NCBI GenBank assembly: GCA_946800325.1
Contig: OX326961.1
Span: forward strand, 2,396,655-2,460,654
Length of the DNA stretch: 64,000 nt
Reading direction: 5' to 3'
Origin: Luzula sylvatica
Taxonomy: Eukaryota; Streptophyta; Magnoliopsida; Poales; Juncaceae
This document shows positions 48,177-59,657 of this stretch, piece by piece. A model generated the notes under the pieces. The model was not told the origin of the DNA. It made no database searches and was given only the letters and a program-made list of their open reading frames with translations. The first letter of the stretch is position 1; the number at the start of each line of letters is the position of its first letter. Both the position numbers and the translations under genes were made by a program.

Positions 48177-49044
48177 GGTGATGATTCTTTATGGAGAAGG
48201 AGAGTAGAGATTTTGGTGAGAGATAGAGTTAGAAAATAGGTTTTTAGGAAGAGAATGAAGAAGAGATTGAGTTAAGATGAGATCGTGTCCCTTCAAGTCT
48301 TTTCGTACGAAGATCTGAACCATCGTGTCCATTGATTAAGGTCGGTTGCATGCTGATGGGCAGACAATACGATAAGTCCGTTCGAACGGACTAATAAGTG
48401 CGTTGGAATGCACTCATGTCTGAGAAAATGCGCTATTTTGGGATTTTAAGTTGTATCTGGGAAGTTGTTAAGTCCGTTCTAACGGACTCCTATGTGAGTT
48501 CGAACGCACACACAACTGAGAAGAGGCGCCAGAATATGAAACGGCGCGAGTGTAAGGGTTTGAAGTAGGTTCGCTGAATGAGGCATGTGCGTTCGAACGC
48601 ATTAGTTTGTTCGTTCGAACGCACTGAACACTGTTGATACTAAGAGTCGGCGCCAAAGTATGATCCGGCGCCATAATCCTATAATTCATTTTTCCGTTCG
48701 GAACGCATTCAGTTGTACGTTCGAACGCACTTAATCCTGGTAGGAAAATTTGATGGCGCCATAATTTAACAGTGACTTTGGATCTTATAGTTCAGTTGTT
48801 CGTTCCGAACGCACCTGTTTTTCGTTCGAACGGACTGGTTCCTGAGATGTGATCACTGGACTGAAATCGTGATTTATTTACAGAGACAAGTGTTCTAATG
48901 TATTCCTCTATTAACACATGTGATGTAGCTACATGAGACTCGACTAACTCGGCTAGAATTTAATTAAGCCTATTTCTTATACTCCCCTTACATATTTGGC
49001 TTAGGGTGTGGAATACTAAGGAGTATAGTGTTTCAAGTTAGGGC
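48177..49044 (-). other. Gag-to-extra-ORF spacer of the outer element, pol missing
   Basis: No coding frame with similarity. It holds five palindrome pairs (CGTTC or a variant at 48379/48401, 48475/48497, 48590/48612, 48695/48718 and 48801/48823). About 48925-48990 aligns at one side with the DNA after the inner pol stop (CTACATGAGACT) and at the other with the inner gag-pol spacer (purine tract near 48981). The pol gene has thus been removed almost exactly between gag and this spacer. Confidence 0.75.
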
Positions 49045-51082
49045 TTAAGCCCTAGGAGGTCCTATACCGAGAGACTTAGAGGGACCCATCGAGTGACGAT
49101 CTTTACGCATCCATATTGAGTTTGACGTTAATTTTGGATTGCGAAGATCACAACCGTTTGAGATATGACCAATTTTGCAACAATAGTTACACAATGCTAC
49201 GGTGGGCTTATTTGTGGATATGGAACTTTTCACAAAATAATTAGAGAGATGATTTGGTTTACTTTTCTGAGAAGTTATCGATTTTGGCATATGATGAATG
49301 TTGTTGGATTGAAATTTGCTTGGTTTAAGTCGATTTTGTTGAAATTGTTTTTGTGTGTTTGTGTAATGTTTGGGAGACCCTTTTTGATATGAAGCGTCGG
49401 TGTAGTTGGTCACTTCGTAGAAATACCCATTTGGTCCCCTTTTGAATAAACAATCGGTTCTTCCCAAATTGTTATGTCTAGGTGGTGAATTTTGTGTGAA
49501 ATGATTGTTCCTATAATTATGATTAACACGTTTAGCTTGTTCTGTTTTCACATTTTTACCTTTGTTGTAGTCACGATACATGAAAGCATTTCCGTGACTA
49601 TCCATTTTATTGTTCTCCCATTTGGATTTTTGATTTTTAGATATGGAAAAATCGGGTTTATTACCGTTATTTTTCTTGTATCCTAAACCGGATTTGTCAT
49701 TGGGCTTTTGTCCCATTAATGACGATTTCAAGATATCATCCAATGAAGGAGGACTTAATGCACTGGTGGCACAAGCCTTCTTCAAAGACTCATTTTCAAC
49801 TTTACAATTTTGAAGTTCGACTTTTAAATGAGACATCTCACCTTTAAGGGTTTGACACTCACATTTTGAAAACCATTTAAATTCTTTTAGTTGAGATTTA
49901 TATGCCAAAATAGATAGTTCGAGAGAAGCTACCTTATCCTTGAGAGTTTGTGTTGAGCTCTCAAGTTTACTCTCTATTTGTTGAAAGTTTCCTTCATCTT
50001 TTAGAAACTCGTCACACAACTCGAGTTCTAATTTGAATGCAGGAGAAAACTCAGGATGATGTAATGATTCTACGTTAGTTATAGAGTTAATACGTACCTC
50101 ATGACCTTGGTCATGTGTTCAGCTTGGAGTAGATGGTTCTTCGTCTATACGTGTGGGAGTGCGAGGTGTAGTGGTTAACCCTCGTTCAATTCGAAGAGAT
50201 CTGATTGCCGCTTCCACTGCGCTCATTTGTGGAGAATCGATCCTTACCATAAGTGCAAGGTTTGCGGGGTGTCGGTTTGATGGACCATCCGATTCAGATG
50301 ATGTGCTTGATCCATCCGTTTCTCCCCACCTGGAATTTACATGAGCTTTATATGCCTTTTTCTTTTTATGATCTTTACCTTTGTATTTGTGGCGATCATC
50401 TCGGCCCTTGTACTCATATCTTCTTTCATATCGAGGTTCTCGTCTATCTCGATCCTTGTGATCGTCATCCTTTTTATTCCACCGAGAATTTTCAGGATGG
50501 AGCGTCCAACACGACTCCATCATATGTCCAAACTTCTTACACCAAAAGCAATGAGGTTTCAGTCCCTTTTGTTTTCGATTCTCATTAAATCGCTTTTCAT
50601 CCCTTTGCCATTCTAGGAGTCGCAAAGTGAGGTCGTCCATCTCATTGTCCTCGTTGCTTGCATTCACGGCGGGCAAGGCTATGGCTTTAGATCGAGGAGT
50701 TGTCGTGAAGATTCCTTGTTCTTCATCGAGTTGCTTGAGTCGAATCTCGAAGTTTCGGAATTGACTTACCAATTCTTCGGGAGTGAGATCTTGTGATGCG
50801 ACCGCCGTACCTAAAGCTACACGTAAAGATTCCCAACTCCGGGGCATGGCTTGAAGTAATCTAGCAATAATTCTATCATCGGTAAGAGGTGCATGTTGGG
50901 TGGCATATCGGGTTTTTAATACATTGATTTTTGCCCATATTTTATCAACGGACTCTCCCTCAATCATTCGGAGATTGTTGAATTCTTGTTCAAGTCCGAT
51001 GATATTAGTTCTTCTCATTTGAGATGTACCCTCGTATCTCTCATTGAGCATACGCCACATTTCAAATGAGTTTTCACAATGA
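49045..51082 (-). pseudogene. Outer gag, main part, with one nonsense codon
   Basis: This continues the gag begun at 61391-61081; the inner element separates the two parts. It starts in the capsid region (WRMLNERYEGTSQMR, IIARLLQAMPRSWESL, LTPEELVSQF), typical of UBN2-type copia Gag. A first CCHC knuckle (CFWCKKFGHMMESC) and a very basic stretch follow. A single TGA at 50119-50121 interrupts the frame, but the frame continues on both sides. After it come a coiled-coil-like stretch (LKDKVASLELSILAYKSQ) and a second knuckle (CNYCCKIGHISNGC). The stop at 49045 is shared in position with the inner gag. Without the insertion the reading frame is 783 codons including the stop. The protein would form the particle and bind RNA. 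Confidence 0.88.
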
Positions 51083-51087
51083 TCAAC
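51083..51087. repeat. Target duplication of the inner element
   Basis: TCAAC here matches TCAAC at 61081-61085 on the other side of the inner element. The duplication lies within the outer gag. Confidence 0.95.
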
Positions 51088-52496
51088 TGTTGGTTAATTC
51101 TAACCTAGAGGGGGGTAAATTTGGCAATCTAACTTACACGTAGTTTAGATTTAAACCTAATTTACGGTGCGGAATAAATAATAATTTAGATGATAAAGAT
51201 GATACCGTACAAACACTTTGACACAAGATGTTTGTTTACGAAGTTCGGTAGGTGGTTGCTTTGTAGCTTTAACTCACCCTTTACTCGCTTAATTGACCGA
51301 CTCAATTATTTGCGAGTACCTACGTCTCCGGGAATGCCTTGTGCCTCTTTTTGGCTTTCGATTGAATTCCAACTCAACTCGATTACAAGGATTTGCCTAG
51401 ATCGATTTACACGCTTCTATCGATCTATAGCTTAGGCTCTTTACACTTTGTTGCACTAGCCTATTACACTTTTTCACTAATCGAGCTACAACGTGATCGG
51501 TCACGTGAGTGGGATACGATTAGTGGAGAATATCGAAAGTAGATCAATGATCTAAAGAGGTTTCTCAAGCTATCAATGGATATAGATAATCACAGCTTAG
51601 GGTTTCTCTCTTTTTAGGTTTGAATGTTTGAAAAATGAAGAGTTGGGAGAGAGAGACCCATGAAGGATTCTATTTATACTCTCTATAGAAATCCTTCAGA
51701 AAACTTGTAGTGCGTTCGAACGCATTACAGTCCGTTCAGAACGCACTTGAAGTTTGCACTAGCCGTTTCAAAATAACGTGCAAGTACATCTTGGGTCCGT
51801 TCGAACGTACACTGTCCGTTCGTAACGGACTCAATTATACATAGCATTTTGCGTTCACAGGAACAAGAGTCCGTTCAACGCACTGAAAAGTGGGTGAACG
51901 GATTCCAGGTTGTTCGTTCGAACGCACATGTGTGTTCGTTCGAACGCACACATTCCTGTGACATTTTCCGTTCACAGGAAGGATTGTCCGTTCAACGCAC
52001 TCAGAAGGTGTTTGAACGGATTCTAATTATCCGTTCGAACGGACATGATTCTTCGTTCGAACGCACACATCCCTGTGACACGTTTGGTTCTAATCAAGCT
52101 TTTAAAGTTTTGATATTTAGCAAGTCCGTTCTGAACGGACTTTGAGTTCGTTCAGAACGCACTTCCCGCTTGACTGAACTCTTTGTTATTTTGAACATGA
52201 TTTTACTTGAGTTCTACTAGGTTTGTACCTATGGTTTATTTGTGGCATATCCCACTCACGGAAGGCTTCAACATCTTGAGTCTTGATGTATTCCAATGGC
52301 CTTCCTTGTTTTCTTCTTTTCTTGTTTATCTTGAGACTTCATGTCTTGATTCTTGATGTAATCCAATGAAGTCCTCCTTCACAAGTCCTCCTTCATCTTC
52401 GTATCGTACCTATGTTATCCTGCACTTTTCTGGATGTAAACATTAGTAATGACAGTGTTTTGAAATAATCAAACTATCAGGAAATTTGAACCAACA
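51088..52496 (-). repeat. 3' LTR of the inner copia element
   Basis: 1,409 bp. The minus strand begins TGTTGGTTC and ends GAATTAACCAACA, with 8-bp inverted ends. A TATA box lies at 51670-51678 on the minus strand. It carries two copies of the ~118-bp palindrome-bearing unit, against three in the outer LTRs. Confidence 0.96.
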
Positions 52497-52657
52497 AACT
52501 CCCCCTTTTGATTAATTTCAAAACACTGTCGGTTTGGAGAGTTTCACATTTAGTTGAGAACTTTCCGTACGATCGTTTCTCCCCCATTTTGAAATAGATC
52601 AAAAGGGTCATGGAGACTTCATCAACGGAAGGCTCCCCCTAAATGCGAGCTCCCCCT
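52497..52657 (-). other. Multiple polypurine tracts of the inner element
   Basis: AAAAGGGGGAGTT (minus strand) abuts the 3' LTR. Further GGGGGAG copies lie near 52580, 52632-52640 and 52649-52657, matching the outer element. Confidence 0.8.
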
Positions 52658-53042
52658 CAAAGAATGAATTGATGAATGTATGAGCTCGTAAGTATGATCA
52701 AATTCTTTTGTTTTGGAATGATGACAATCCTTTCAAAATTTTAGCAGATTTTTTTTTTAAGAAAAGATAACAGTTTTTGTGTGTGCGTTCCGAACGAAAA
52801 AAAATAATGCGTTCGAACGCACTTGCTTCTGGACTGATATGTTATATATAAAAAATAATAACAAAATCCAAAATAGATGCAACAGGTTAAACTGACACTA
52901 AATCAAAAAGCAGTTTGTTCATAACATGGCATGACACATATTCTACAAACATAACAAACACAACTAACACAAGGTCTCACACATATGCACGTTAGATAAA
53001 AATAAACAGAACAACACAAGACACTGATAGCGCCGCCGGTGA
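52658..53042 (-). other. 3' noncoding spacer of the inner element
   Basis: No coding similarity. One palindrome pair (CGTTC at 52786 and 52810) is present, at the position equivalent to the pair in the outer element. Confidence 0.6.
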
Positions 53043-54518
53043 TTATATCTCGTTGGGACCGGGGTAAGGGTTCGGGTCGGGATGATAGCTTGGACCGGAC
53101 GCAAAGAAGTTGTCGACGTTGAAAGTTCCCGAATGGGACCTCGACGGATTCGCGGTGGGATTAGATGGAGGAGGAGGATTGGCTTGTTCTCGAGGTTCAG
53201 GGTAGGACCCGAAACGGTTTTCAAGATGACCGTACAGGTCGGAAAATTGACGTTCTACTCTCTCGAGCACCCTTGTCTCGGAAACTTGCATGCCCTCTCG
53301 AATTTCATTTCGAATCCCTCGTTCATGTTGCTCCATACGCTTATTCATTGCCTCTAACAACGACGTTATGTGAGCGAACCGCCTTTCATCCCTTTCCATC
53401 GGGACGTTCGAACTTCTTACACTCTCACTCCTCTCATGTGGTCGAGCCTGGTTTGCACTGCCCTGGTCCGATGGAGCGTCACTCCCCAACCAACGGGTAG
53501 GATTTGGAGGAAGATGGAACGCTCCCTCTTCATCTGGGTGATCGATAATCCATTCATGAGCTTGTGCCGAATACCGAAACCTTTGACGTAGAAGGTTTAA
53601 TTTTGACGCGAGGTTGATCGGTGGTTCAGGTCGGAAATCCCAATCTTCCACCGGTATCGAGACTCCTTGGAGGTTCAACATTCGAGCGATCAACGTTCCA
53701 TAGGGTAACGACGCATTCCTAAGTTTTATGGCGCTTTCCATGTGCCTTAATATGAGATGAGGCACATGGATGGGGAGTTGGTCCTCGTACCACATGCGAT
53801 ATAAACACAACATATTTCGATCTTCGAGGTTTACACTCAATTTTTCAACTGGAGCGAGAATGTTATTACCAATTATCCAGACGAATTTTTCAGGAGCGGC
53901 CAAGTGTGACACTGCTGATTGTGATGCGTATCTATTCGTGACCACCTTCTTCATGATTTCGAACCCTTCGATTTCAATTTTCCCTTTGCGGTCGTTGTAC
54001 ACCTTCTCTCCATCATCTTTGAGCCCGAACAAGTCGCACAAATTCTGCACCGAGATTACGACTTCCTCACCGAGAATAAACGAGGTTATCTTATCTTGGG
54101 CATGATCGAAAGTGGCGTTCGCATAGAATAGCCGAGTGATGATCTCATACGACCTCTCGTTGAGACGCGCAAGGTTTGCAAATCCCCATTTTCGCTCGAT
54201 TTCCTCGATCTTGTTGGAAAGAATAGAACAATTTCGTGGAAACTCGTAATAGTAAGATTTTGAGAGGGGTCTCCTTACCACAACACTATTGAAAAGGAGT
54301 CCGGCTTCCTGGTTTCGAAAGAGATAATCGTTATTCGGATTAGTGAAATCGTAATCTGCTTGCATTCGTGCGCTGTGATTAGGCCTGTTGGCTGGTGTGC
54401 CCCTCTTCATGCGAACAATCGATGGAGGAAGTGGTATTTCTTGAGCTTTCGAGCTTTCTCCTGTTCTCTTCTTTTCCTTGTATTTCCCTTTTGATATAAG
54501 GCTTCGATTGGCATCCAT
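53043..54518 (-). CDS. Extra ORF downstream of pol, intact (unknown function)
   Basis: 491 residues from the ATG at 54516-54518, chosen because the outer copy starts at the equivalent Met (MNAAKI there, MDANRS here). A longer open frame reaches 54707 but is not conserved. Features: a basic N-terminus; a globular region ~45-330 with YYYEF, WGFANLARLNERSYEIITRL, FYANATFDHAQD, VVISVQNLCDLFGL and LPIHVPHLILRHM; a helical, possibly coiled-coil segment (AHITSLLEAMNKRMEQHE); and a disordered Pro/Ser tail. The globular part resembles the 'putative plant transposon protein' domain (PF20167-like), recalled rather than searched. Its place after pol is where Sireviruses carry an env-like gene, but no signal peptide or membrane helix is visible. 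Its role is unknown. Confidence 0.8.
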   Translation of the reverse strand: MDANRSLISKGKYKEKKRTGESSKAQEIPLPPSIVRMKRGTPANRPNHSARMQADYDFTNPNNDYLFRNQEAGLLFNSVVVRRPLSKSYYYEFPRNCSILSNKIEEIERKWGFANLARLNERSYEIITRLFYANATFDHAQDKITSFILGEEVVISVQNLCDLFGLKDDGEKVYNDRKGKIEIEGFEIMKKVVTNRYASQSAVSHLAAPEKFVWIIGNNILAPVEKLSVNLEDRNMLCLYRMWYEDQLPIHVPHLILRHMESAIKLRNASLPYGTLIARMLNLQGVSIPVEDWDFRPEPPINLASKLNLLRQRFRYSAQAHEWIIDHPDEEGAFHLPPNPTRWLGSDAPSDQGSANQARPHERSESVRSSNVPMERDERRFAHITSLLEAMNKRMEQHERGIRNEIREGMQVSETRVLERVERQFSDLYGHLENRFGSYPEPREQANPPPPSNPTANPSRSHSGTFNVDNFFASGPSYHPDPNPYPGPNEI

Positions 54519-55123
54519 GAAATCAAGCTTTTGAGAGAGAAGAGAAGGAGTTTGGGAAAGAGAAGATAAGATGAAAGGTTTCAAGAATGTAAATCGTGTC
54601 TCTTTAATTTTCTTCGTACGAGAAGAGGAAACAAGCGTCCATTGATGAGGGTCGGTTGCATGCAGATGGAGAGTAAATACGACGAGTTCGTTCGAACGGA
54701 CATTCATGAGCGTTCGAACTTACATGCTTCTGGGTAAAAGGCGCCATTGTTTGGGTTTGAGTTGCAGGTGAGAGGTTTTCGAGTTCGTTCAAACGCACAT
54801 TTATGTGAGTTCGTTCGAACGCACTTGCAACTGTTGGAAAAGGCGCCATAAAATGAAAAGCAGTCATACTCATTCATTTCATCTGTCCGTTCAGAACGCA
54901 CTGTTTGTTCGTTCGAACGGACTTGAGTCTGGAAGGATGGTATTTGTTGACTTCATCTGTCCGTTCCTAACGCACTCTTTTGTTCGTTCGAACGGACTAG
55001 ATACTGAGCTGAGACCCGGATGTATTGACCCAAAGCACTGACCCTAGTTCGACAACTCTATTTGTACTTATGATTATACAATGATTATGCAACTACATGA
55101 GACTAGACCCGATATGCTGAATT
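54519..55123 (-). promoter_or_regulatory. Pol-to-extra-ORF spacer with palindrome pairs
   Basis: Noncoding in both elements. Palindrome pairs have CGTTC starts at 54689/54711, 54786/54812, 54898/54920 and 54962/54985. It may contain signals for expression of the extra ORF, such as an internal promoter or splice acceptor. I cannot identify one with certainty. Confidence 0.5.
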
Positions 55124-58100
55124 TTAATTCTTGAGAGATAACATACCTAGCTTTAGTCGTAAATTGGAGAAAGGAGCAAATGGTAAAGGTTTTGTGAAGA
55201 TGTCGGCAATTTGATTTTGAGTCTCTATCCATTCGAGTTTTACATCGCCTTTTTCCACGTGATCCCGAATGAAGTGGTGACGTATGTCGATATGCTTGGT
55301 TCGTGAATGGTGGACAGGGTTTTTCGAGATGCATATTGCGCTATTGTTGTCGCACAATATGGGGATTTTACGGAAGTTCAAACCGTAGTCTCCGAGGGTT
55401 TGGTTCAACCACAGTAATTGAGCACAGCAGCTTCCTGCTGCGACATACTCGGCTTCGGCCGTCGATAAGGCTACCGAGTGTTGTTTCCGACTTGACCATG
55501 ATACAAGTAAACCTCCCAAAAATTGGCATGTACCGCTAGTGCTTTTTCGATCAACTCGGGATCCGGCAAAATCCGCATCAGTGTATCCTACTAGGTTTAG
55601 GTTCCCACTATGCCCGTACCATATCCCAAGTTCAATTGTACCTTTTAAATAACGAAATATGCGTTTTACGGCCGTGTAATGTGATACCTTGGGGTTAGCT
55701 TGAAATCTAGCGCACAAGCATACGGCGAACATGATGTCGGGACGACTTGCCGTTAGATAAAGAAGGCTTCCGATCATTCCTCTATATGACGTAATGTCGA
55801 ACGATTCGCCCTCTTCATCCGCATCCAATTTTGATTCCTTTGCCATTGGAGTGTCACTCGTTTTAGTTTGGTCCAACTCGAATCTCTTTAATAATTCGCG
55901 AGTGTACTTTGATTGGTTGACGAAAATTCCTTCACTTGATTGTGTGACTTGAAGACCCAAGAAGAATTTCAACTCTCCCATCATACTCATGGCAAATTCA
56001 CTATGCATAAGAATAGAGAATTCTTCGGCAAGAGCCGCATCACTTGATCCAAAAATAATATCATCTACGTAAATTTGAACAAGTAAAATGGATACTCCCT
56101 TTTTACGTGTGAAGAGGGTGGTGTCGATTATACCTCTCACGAAACCATTTGAGGTGAGAAATGAGGATAGTCGATCGTACCATGCTCGTGGGGCTTGTTT
56201 TAATCCGTATAGGGCTTTTGAGAGTTTGCACACGTGATCGGGGAATTTAGGATCCTTAAATCCCGGTGGTTGCTCAACGTAGACTTCTTCTTCAATTTCA
56301 CCATTCAGAAATGCACTCTTGACGTCCATTTGAAATAGTGTAAACCCCTCAATAGCAGCGTAAGCTAGGAGGAGTCGTATTGCTTCTAGACGAGCCACTG
56401 GAGCAAAAGTTTCTTCGAAATCGATCCCTTCTCGTTGTTTGAATCCTTGAGCGACGAGTCTCGCCTTGTTTCGTACTACGTTTCCGTGTTCATCAAGTTT
56501 ATTTCGAAAGATCCATCGAGTCCCAATGATCGAACGATTCATGGGTTTTGGAACCAACATCCAAACTTGATTTCTTTCAAATTGTTCCAATTCTTCTTGC
56601 ATTGCGATAATCCAATCTTCATCTAGATTTGCTTCCTTGAAGGATTTTGGCTCGGTGTGAGAAAGATATGCGCAATGAGCTACGTAGTTGTGGACACGAG
56701 ACCGAGTTCGTACACCTTCTCGGGGATCTCCAACAACGTTTGTGAGAGGATGGTGGGGTACTTCTCGGAGAACCTCGGGGATTTGGTAAGGGGTTTCACT
56801 CTCTTCTTCCTCTTCCTCCCGTTCTTCCTCTTCTGGAGGATCATTGTTTTCTCTCGGAGGTTCTTCAAGAGTTATGTCGAAGTGTTGATATTCTAGCTCG
56901 GCTTGGTTTCTCGGTGATTTAGCAATTGTTTCCGTGACTTCACCTACATTTAAGCTACCTTTCTCGGCTTCCTTGTTAGTTTCATCAAAATGTACGTGAA
57001 CGGATTCACATACGACTCGTGTTGATCGTATGTAAACTCGGTATGCTTTACTTGTGCTTGAGTAACCGACAAATATTCCTTCAATGGATTTTGGATCGAG
57101 TTTGTCTCGATTACTCAATTCATCCAAGATATAGCATTTGCATCCAAATACTCTCATGTAAGAGACATTTGGATTTCCCCCATACCATAGCTCATATGGC
57201 GTCGTCTTCAAAATAGGCCTTAAGCTAACCCTATTCACCACATGACATGCGGTGTTAGTGGCTTCAGCCCAAAGATATTTTGGAGACGGATGCTCACTTA
57301 GCATGGTACGGGCAAGTTCAATTAACGTTCGATTTTTACGTTCAACCACACCATTTTGTTGAGGTGTGCGAGGAGCCGAAAATTCGCGTATATATCCCTT
57401 TTTATGACAAAATTCATCAAATTTTGCATTTCGAAATTCACCTCCATTGTCACTTCGAATGGTGACAATTGAGGTGCCTTTTTCATTTTCAACGAGAGTG
57501 CAAAATTTGATGAAGTTGTCACACGTTTCACTCTTATGAAGTAAATAATGTATCCATGTGAAACGTGAATAATCATCCACAATAACAAACATATACCTTT
57601 TATTACCTATGCTTGTAACGCTCATTGGTCCGCAAAGATCAAGATGGATGAGTTGAAGAGGTCGATTCGTGGTGATCATGTTCTTTGATTTGAACCCGGA
57701 CGATCTAGTGTGCTTACCTTTTTCACACGCATCGCATAATCCTTCTAGTTCAAGTTTATGTGAGGGAAGTCCTCTAACTAATTGCTTTTTGGACAACCTA
57801 TGTATAGTTTTCATGCAAATGTGACCTAACCGTCTATGCCATAATCGAGATACTGATTCTGATACAGTGAGACAATGGATTCCCGGCACGAATGATTCGA
57901 AATCGAAGTAGTATAGATTTTCGTGTCGGGTTCCTTTGCATACTGTGGTATTGTCTTTCATTCGATCAATTAAGCATGAGAGTTGATCGAATTTCACACA
58001 ATATCCGGCATCACATAATTGGCTTATGCTAATCAAATTATGTTTAAGTCCAGTTACAAGATAGACATTCTCTAAAGTCCAATTTGAGGTACCTATTGAA

Positions 58101-58261
58101 CCGATACCAATGATTTTACCTTTTTGATTTCCTCCGAAGGTAACGTCTCCTCCCTTGAACGGTTCGAGAGATTTGAACATCTCTCGATCCCAAGTCATAT
58201 GTCTAGAACAACCACTATCTAGACACCATTTTGATGACTTTGTTCTGGAAGTTAGGCCCAT
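55124..58261 (-). CDS. Copia Pol polyprotein (protease, integrase, reverse transcriptase, RNase H)
   Basis: 1,045 residues without interruption. The aspartic protease active site DSG is at residues 15-17. The HHCC pre-integrase domain includes LWHRRLGH and CDACEKGKH. The integrase triad is D208 (HLDLCGP), D271 (RSDNGGEF) and E307 (GVVERKNR), giving the usual 35-residue spacing between the last two. Reverse transcriptase follows ([27 protein letters not shown] at 731-734). RNase H is at the C-terminus ([33 protein letters not shown]). The domain order is Ty1/copia. It has its own ATG, 135 nt after the gag stop. All catalytic residues I checked are present, so the enzyme looks functional. It could serve the pol-less outer family in trans. 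Confidence 0.97.
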   Translation of the reverse strand: MGLTSRTKSSKWCLDSGCSRHMTWDREMFKSLEPFKGGDVTFGGNQKGKIIGIGSIGTSNWTLENVYLVTGLKHNLISISQLCDAGYCVKFDQLSCLIDRMKDNTTVCKGTRHENLYYFDFESFVPGIHCLTVSESVSRLWHRRLGHICMKTIHRLSKKQLVRGLPSHKLELEGLCDACEKGKHTRSSGFKSKNMITTNRPLQLIHLDLCGPMSVTSIGNKRYMFVIVDDYSRFTWIHYLLHKSETCDNFIKFCTLVENEKGTSIVTIRSDNGGEFRNAKFDEFCHKKGYIREFSAPRTPQQNGVVERKNRTLIELARTMLSEHPSPKYLWAEATNTACHVVNRVSLRPILKTTPYELWYGGNPNVSYMRVFGCKCYILDELSNRDKLDPKSIEGIFVGYSSTSKAYRVYIRSTRVVCESVHVHFDETNKEAEKGSLNVGEVTETIAKSPRNQAELEYQHFDITLEEPPRENNDPPEEEEREEEEEESETPYQIPEVLREVPHHPLTNVVGDPREGVRTRSRVHNYVAHCAYLSHTEPKSFKEANLDEDWIIAMQEELEQFERNQVWMLVPKPMNRSIIGTRWIFRNKLDEHGNVVRNKARLVAQGFKQREGIDFEETFAPVARLEAIRLLLAYAAIEGFTLFQMDVKSAFLNGEIEEEVYVEQPPGFKDPKFPDHVCKLSKALYGLKQAPRAWYDRLSSFLTSNGFVRGIIDTTLFTRKKGVSILLVQIYVDDIIFGSSDAALAEEFSILMHSEFAMSMMGELKFFLGLQVTQSSEGIFVNQSKYTRELLKRFELDQTKTSDTPMAKESKLDADEEGESFDITSYRGMIGSLLYLTASRPDIMFAVCLCARFQANPKVSHYTAVKRIFRYLKGTIELGIWYGHSGNLNLVGYTDADFAGSRVDRKSTSGTCQFLGGLLVSWSSRKQHSVALSTAEAEYVAAGSCCAQLLWLNQTLGDYGLNFRKIPILCDNNSAICISKNPVHHSRTKHIDIRHHFIRDHVEKGDVKLEWIETQNQIADIFTKPLPFAPFSNLRLKLGMLSLKN

Positions 58262-58396
58262 CTATAAGAAATTCATATTAGTTAAACCAAAAAGAAATTG
58301 AAATTGACTAATATGAATTCTTACTGACTATACTCCCCCTAAATGTTTGGCTTATGGTATGGTATACTAGGGACTATAGTGTCTCAGGTTAGGGTT
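58262..58396 (-). other. Gag-pol spacer of the inner element
   Basis: 135 nt separate the gag TAA from the pol ATG. On the minus strand the spacer contains a purine tract TTTAGGGGGAGTATAG, a donor-like CA/GTAAGA, and ATTTCTTATAG ending exactly before the pol ATG, which looks like a splice acceptor. Gag and Pol are therefore not a simple fused frame. Splicing or another bypass would be needed to make Pol. Confidence 0.6.
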
Positions 58397-59602
58397 TTAC
58401 ACCCTAGGGGGTCCTATACCAAGGGAGGTAGAGGAACCCATTGAGTGACGATCTTTACGCATCCACATGACGTTTTGTGCCACTTTTGGATTGCGAAGAT
58501 TACACCCGGTTGAGACATGACCGATTTTGCAACAATAGTTACAAAATGCTACGGTGGGCTTATTTGTGGGTGTGGTACTCTTCACAAAATAGTCGGAGAG
58601 TTTATTCGGATTACTTCTCTTAGAGGTTATCGATTTTGGCATTTGATATAGGTTATTTGATTTGAATTTATTTTGCTTAACATTATTTTGTTTAAATTGT
58701 TTATGCATGTTGGTGAAATGTTTGGGGAATTCTTGTTGATATGAAGCTTCGGTGTAGTTTGTCACTTCATAGAAATACCCGTTTGGTCCCCTTTTGAACA
58801 AACACTCGGTTTGTCTCACATTAGTATGTCTGGGTAGTGATTTTTGTGTAAAATGATTGTTCCTATAATTATTATTTACACGTTTAGGTTGTTCATTTTT
58901 AGCATAGTTACTTTTGTTGCAGTCATGGTACATAAAAGCATTTCCATGACTACTTACTTTATGGTTTTCCCATTTAGATTTTTGATTTTGAGATATCGAA
59001 AGGTTGGGATTATTATTGCTAATTTTCTTATGTCTTAAACTAGATTTATCATTGGGCGTTTGTCCCGTTAATGACGATTTTAAGACATCATCCAATGAAG
59101 GGGGAATCAATGCAATCATTGTACATGCCCTCTTCAAGGACTCATTTTCAACTTTCATAGTTTGAATTTCGACTTTTAAATGAGAAATCTCACATTTCAG
59201 GGTTTTACATTCACATTTTGAAAATCCTTTAAATTCATTTATTTGAGTTTTGTATGCCAAAATGGATAGCTCAAGAGAAGCTACCTTATCCTTGAGAGCT
59301 TGGGTGGGACTTTCAAGTTTACCCTCATTTAGTTGAGAGTTACCTTCATCCCTAAGAAACTCGTCACAAGATTCGATTTCTAGTTTGGATGCGGGAGAAA
59401 ATTCAGGTCTGGGTAACGATTTGATACCATATAGAGAGTTCGTACGTACCTCATAACTTTTGTCATGTGTCGAGCTTAGAGTGGGAGAGGAAGGTTCTGC
59501 GTCTGAAATTATGGGCTGGTGGTGTGTCGAAGTTAGACCTCGTTCAATACGGAGAGAGTGAATGGCTGCTTCCACCGCGCTCATGGGATTAATTTCAGCC
59601 AT
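58397..59602 (-). CDS. Inner gag, shortened: capsid core deleted in frame
   Basis: 401 residues. MAEINP is the normal family start (MTEINP in the outer element), but the next residues are MSAVEAAIHSLRIERGL, which in the outer Gag lie about 390 residues later. The gap equals 1,149 bp, exactly 383 codons. It removes the UBN2-like capsid region and the first zinc knuckle. What remains is the linker, a coiled-coil-like stretch (LKDKVASLELSILAYKTQ) and the C-terminal CCHC knuckle CNYCCKIGHVSTGC. The protein might still bind RNA or co-assemble with full Gag but is unlikely to form particles alone. The frame is otherwise clean. Confidence 0.9.
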   Translation of the reverse strand: MAEINPMSAVEAAIHSLRIERGLTSTHHQPIISDAEPSSPTLSSTHDKSYEVRTNSLYGIKSLPRPEFSPASKLEIESCDEFLRDEGNSQLNEGKLESPTQALKDKVASLELSILAYKTQINEFKGFSKCECKTLKCEISHLKVEIQTMKVENESLKRACTMIALIPPSLDDVLKSSLTGQTPNDKSSLRHKKISNNNPNLSISQNQKSKWENHKVSSHGNAFMYHDCNKSNYAKNEQPKRVNNNYRNNHFTQKSLPRHTNVRQTECLFKRGPNGYFYEVTNYTEASYQQEFPKHFTNMHKQFKQNNVKQNKFKSNNLYQMPKSITSKRSNPNKLSDYFVKSTTPTNKPTVAFCNYCCKIGHVSTGCNLRNPKVAQNVMWMRKDRHSMGSSTSLGIGPPRV

Positions 59603-59657
59603 TAGATCGTAAAGTACAAGTTTATCCTTAATAAATTTAAGAGATGGTTAGTACCCT

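Noticed and set aside
48925..49044. Loss of outer pol by reverse transcription of a spliced RNA
   Set aside because: The join carries about a dozen bases (AGAAATAGGCTT on the minus strand) that fit neither a clean donor nor an acceptor of the inner element, so I prefer a template-switch deletion.
53043..54707. Retroviral-type envelope gene
   Set aside because: The position fits an env-like gene, but I see no signal peptide, membrane helix or cleavage motif. The domain resembles a soluble plant-transposon protein.
54519..54707. Upstream extension of the inner extra ORF to 54707
   Set aside because: The additional 63 codons have no equivalent in the outer copy, and they overlap a palindrome of the spacer.
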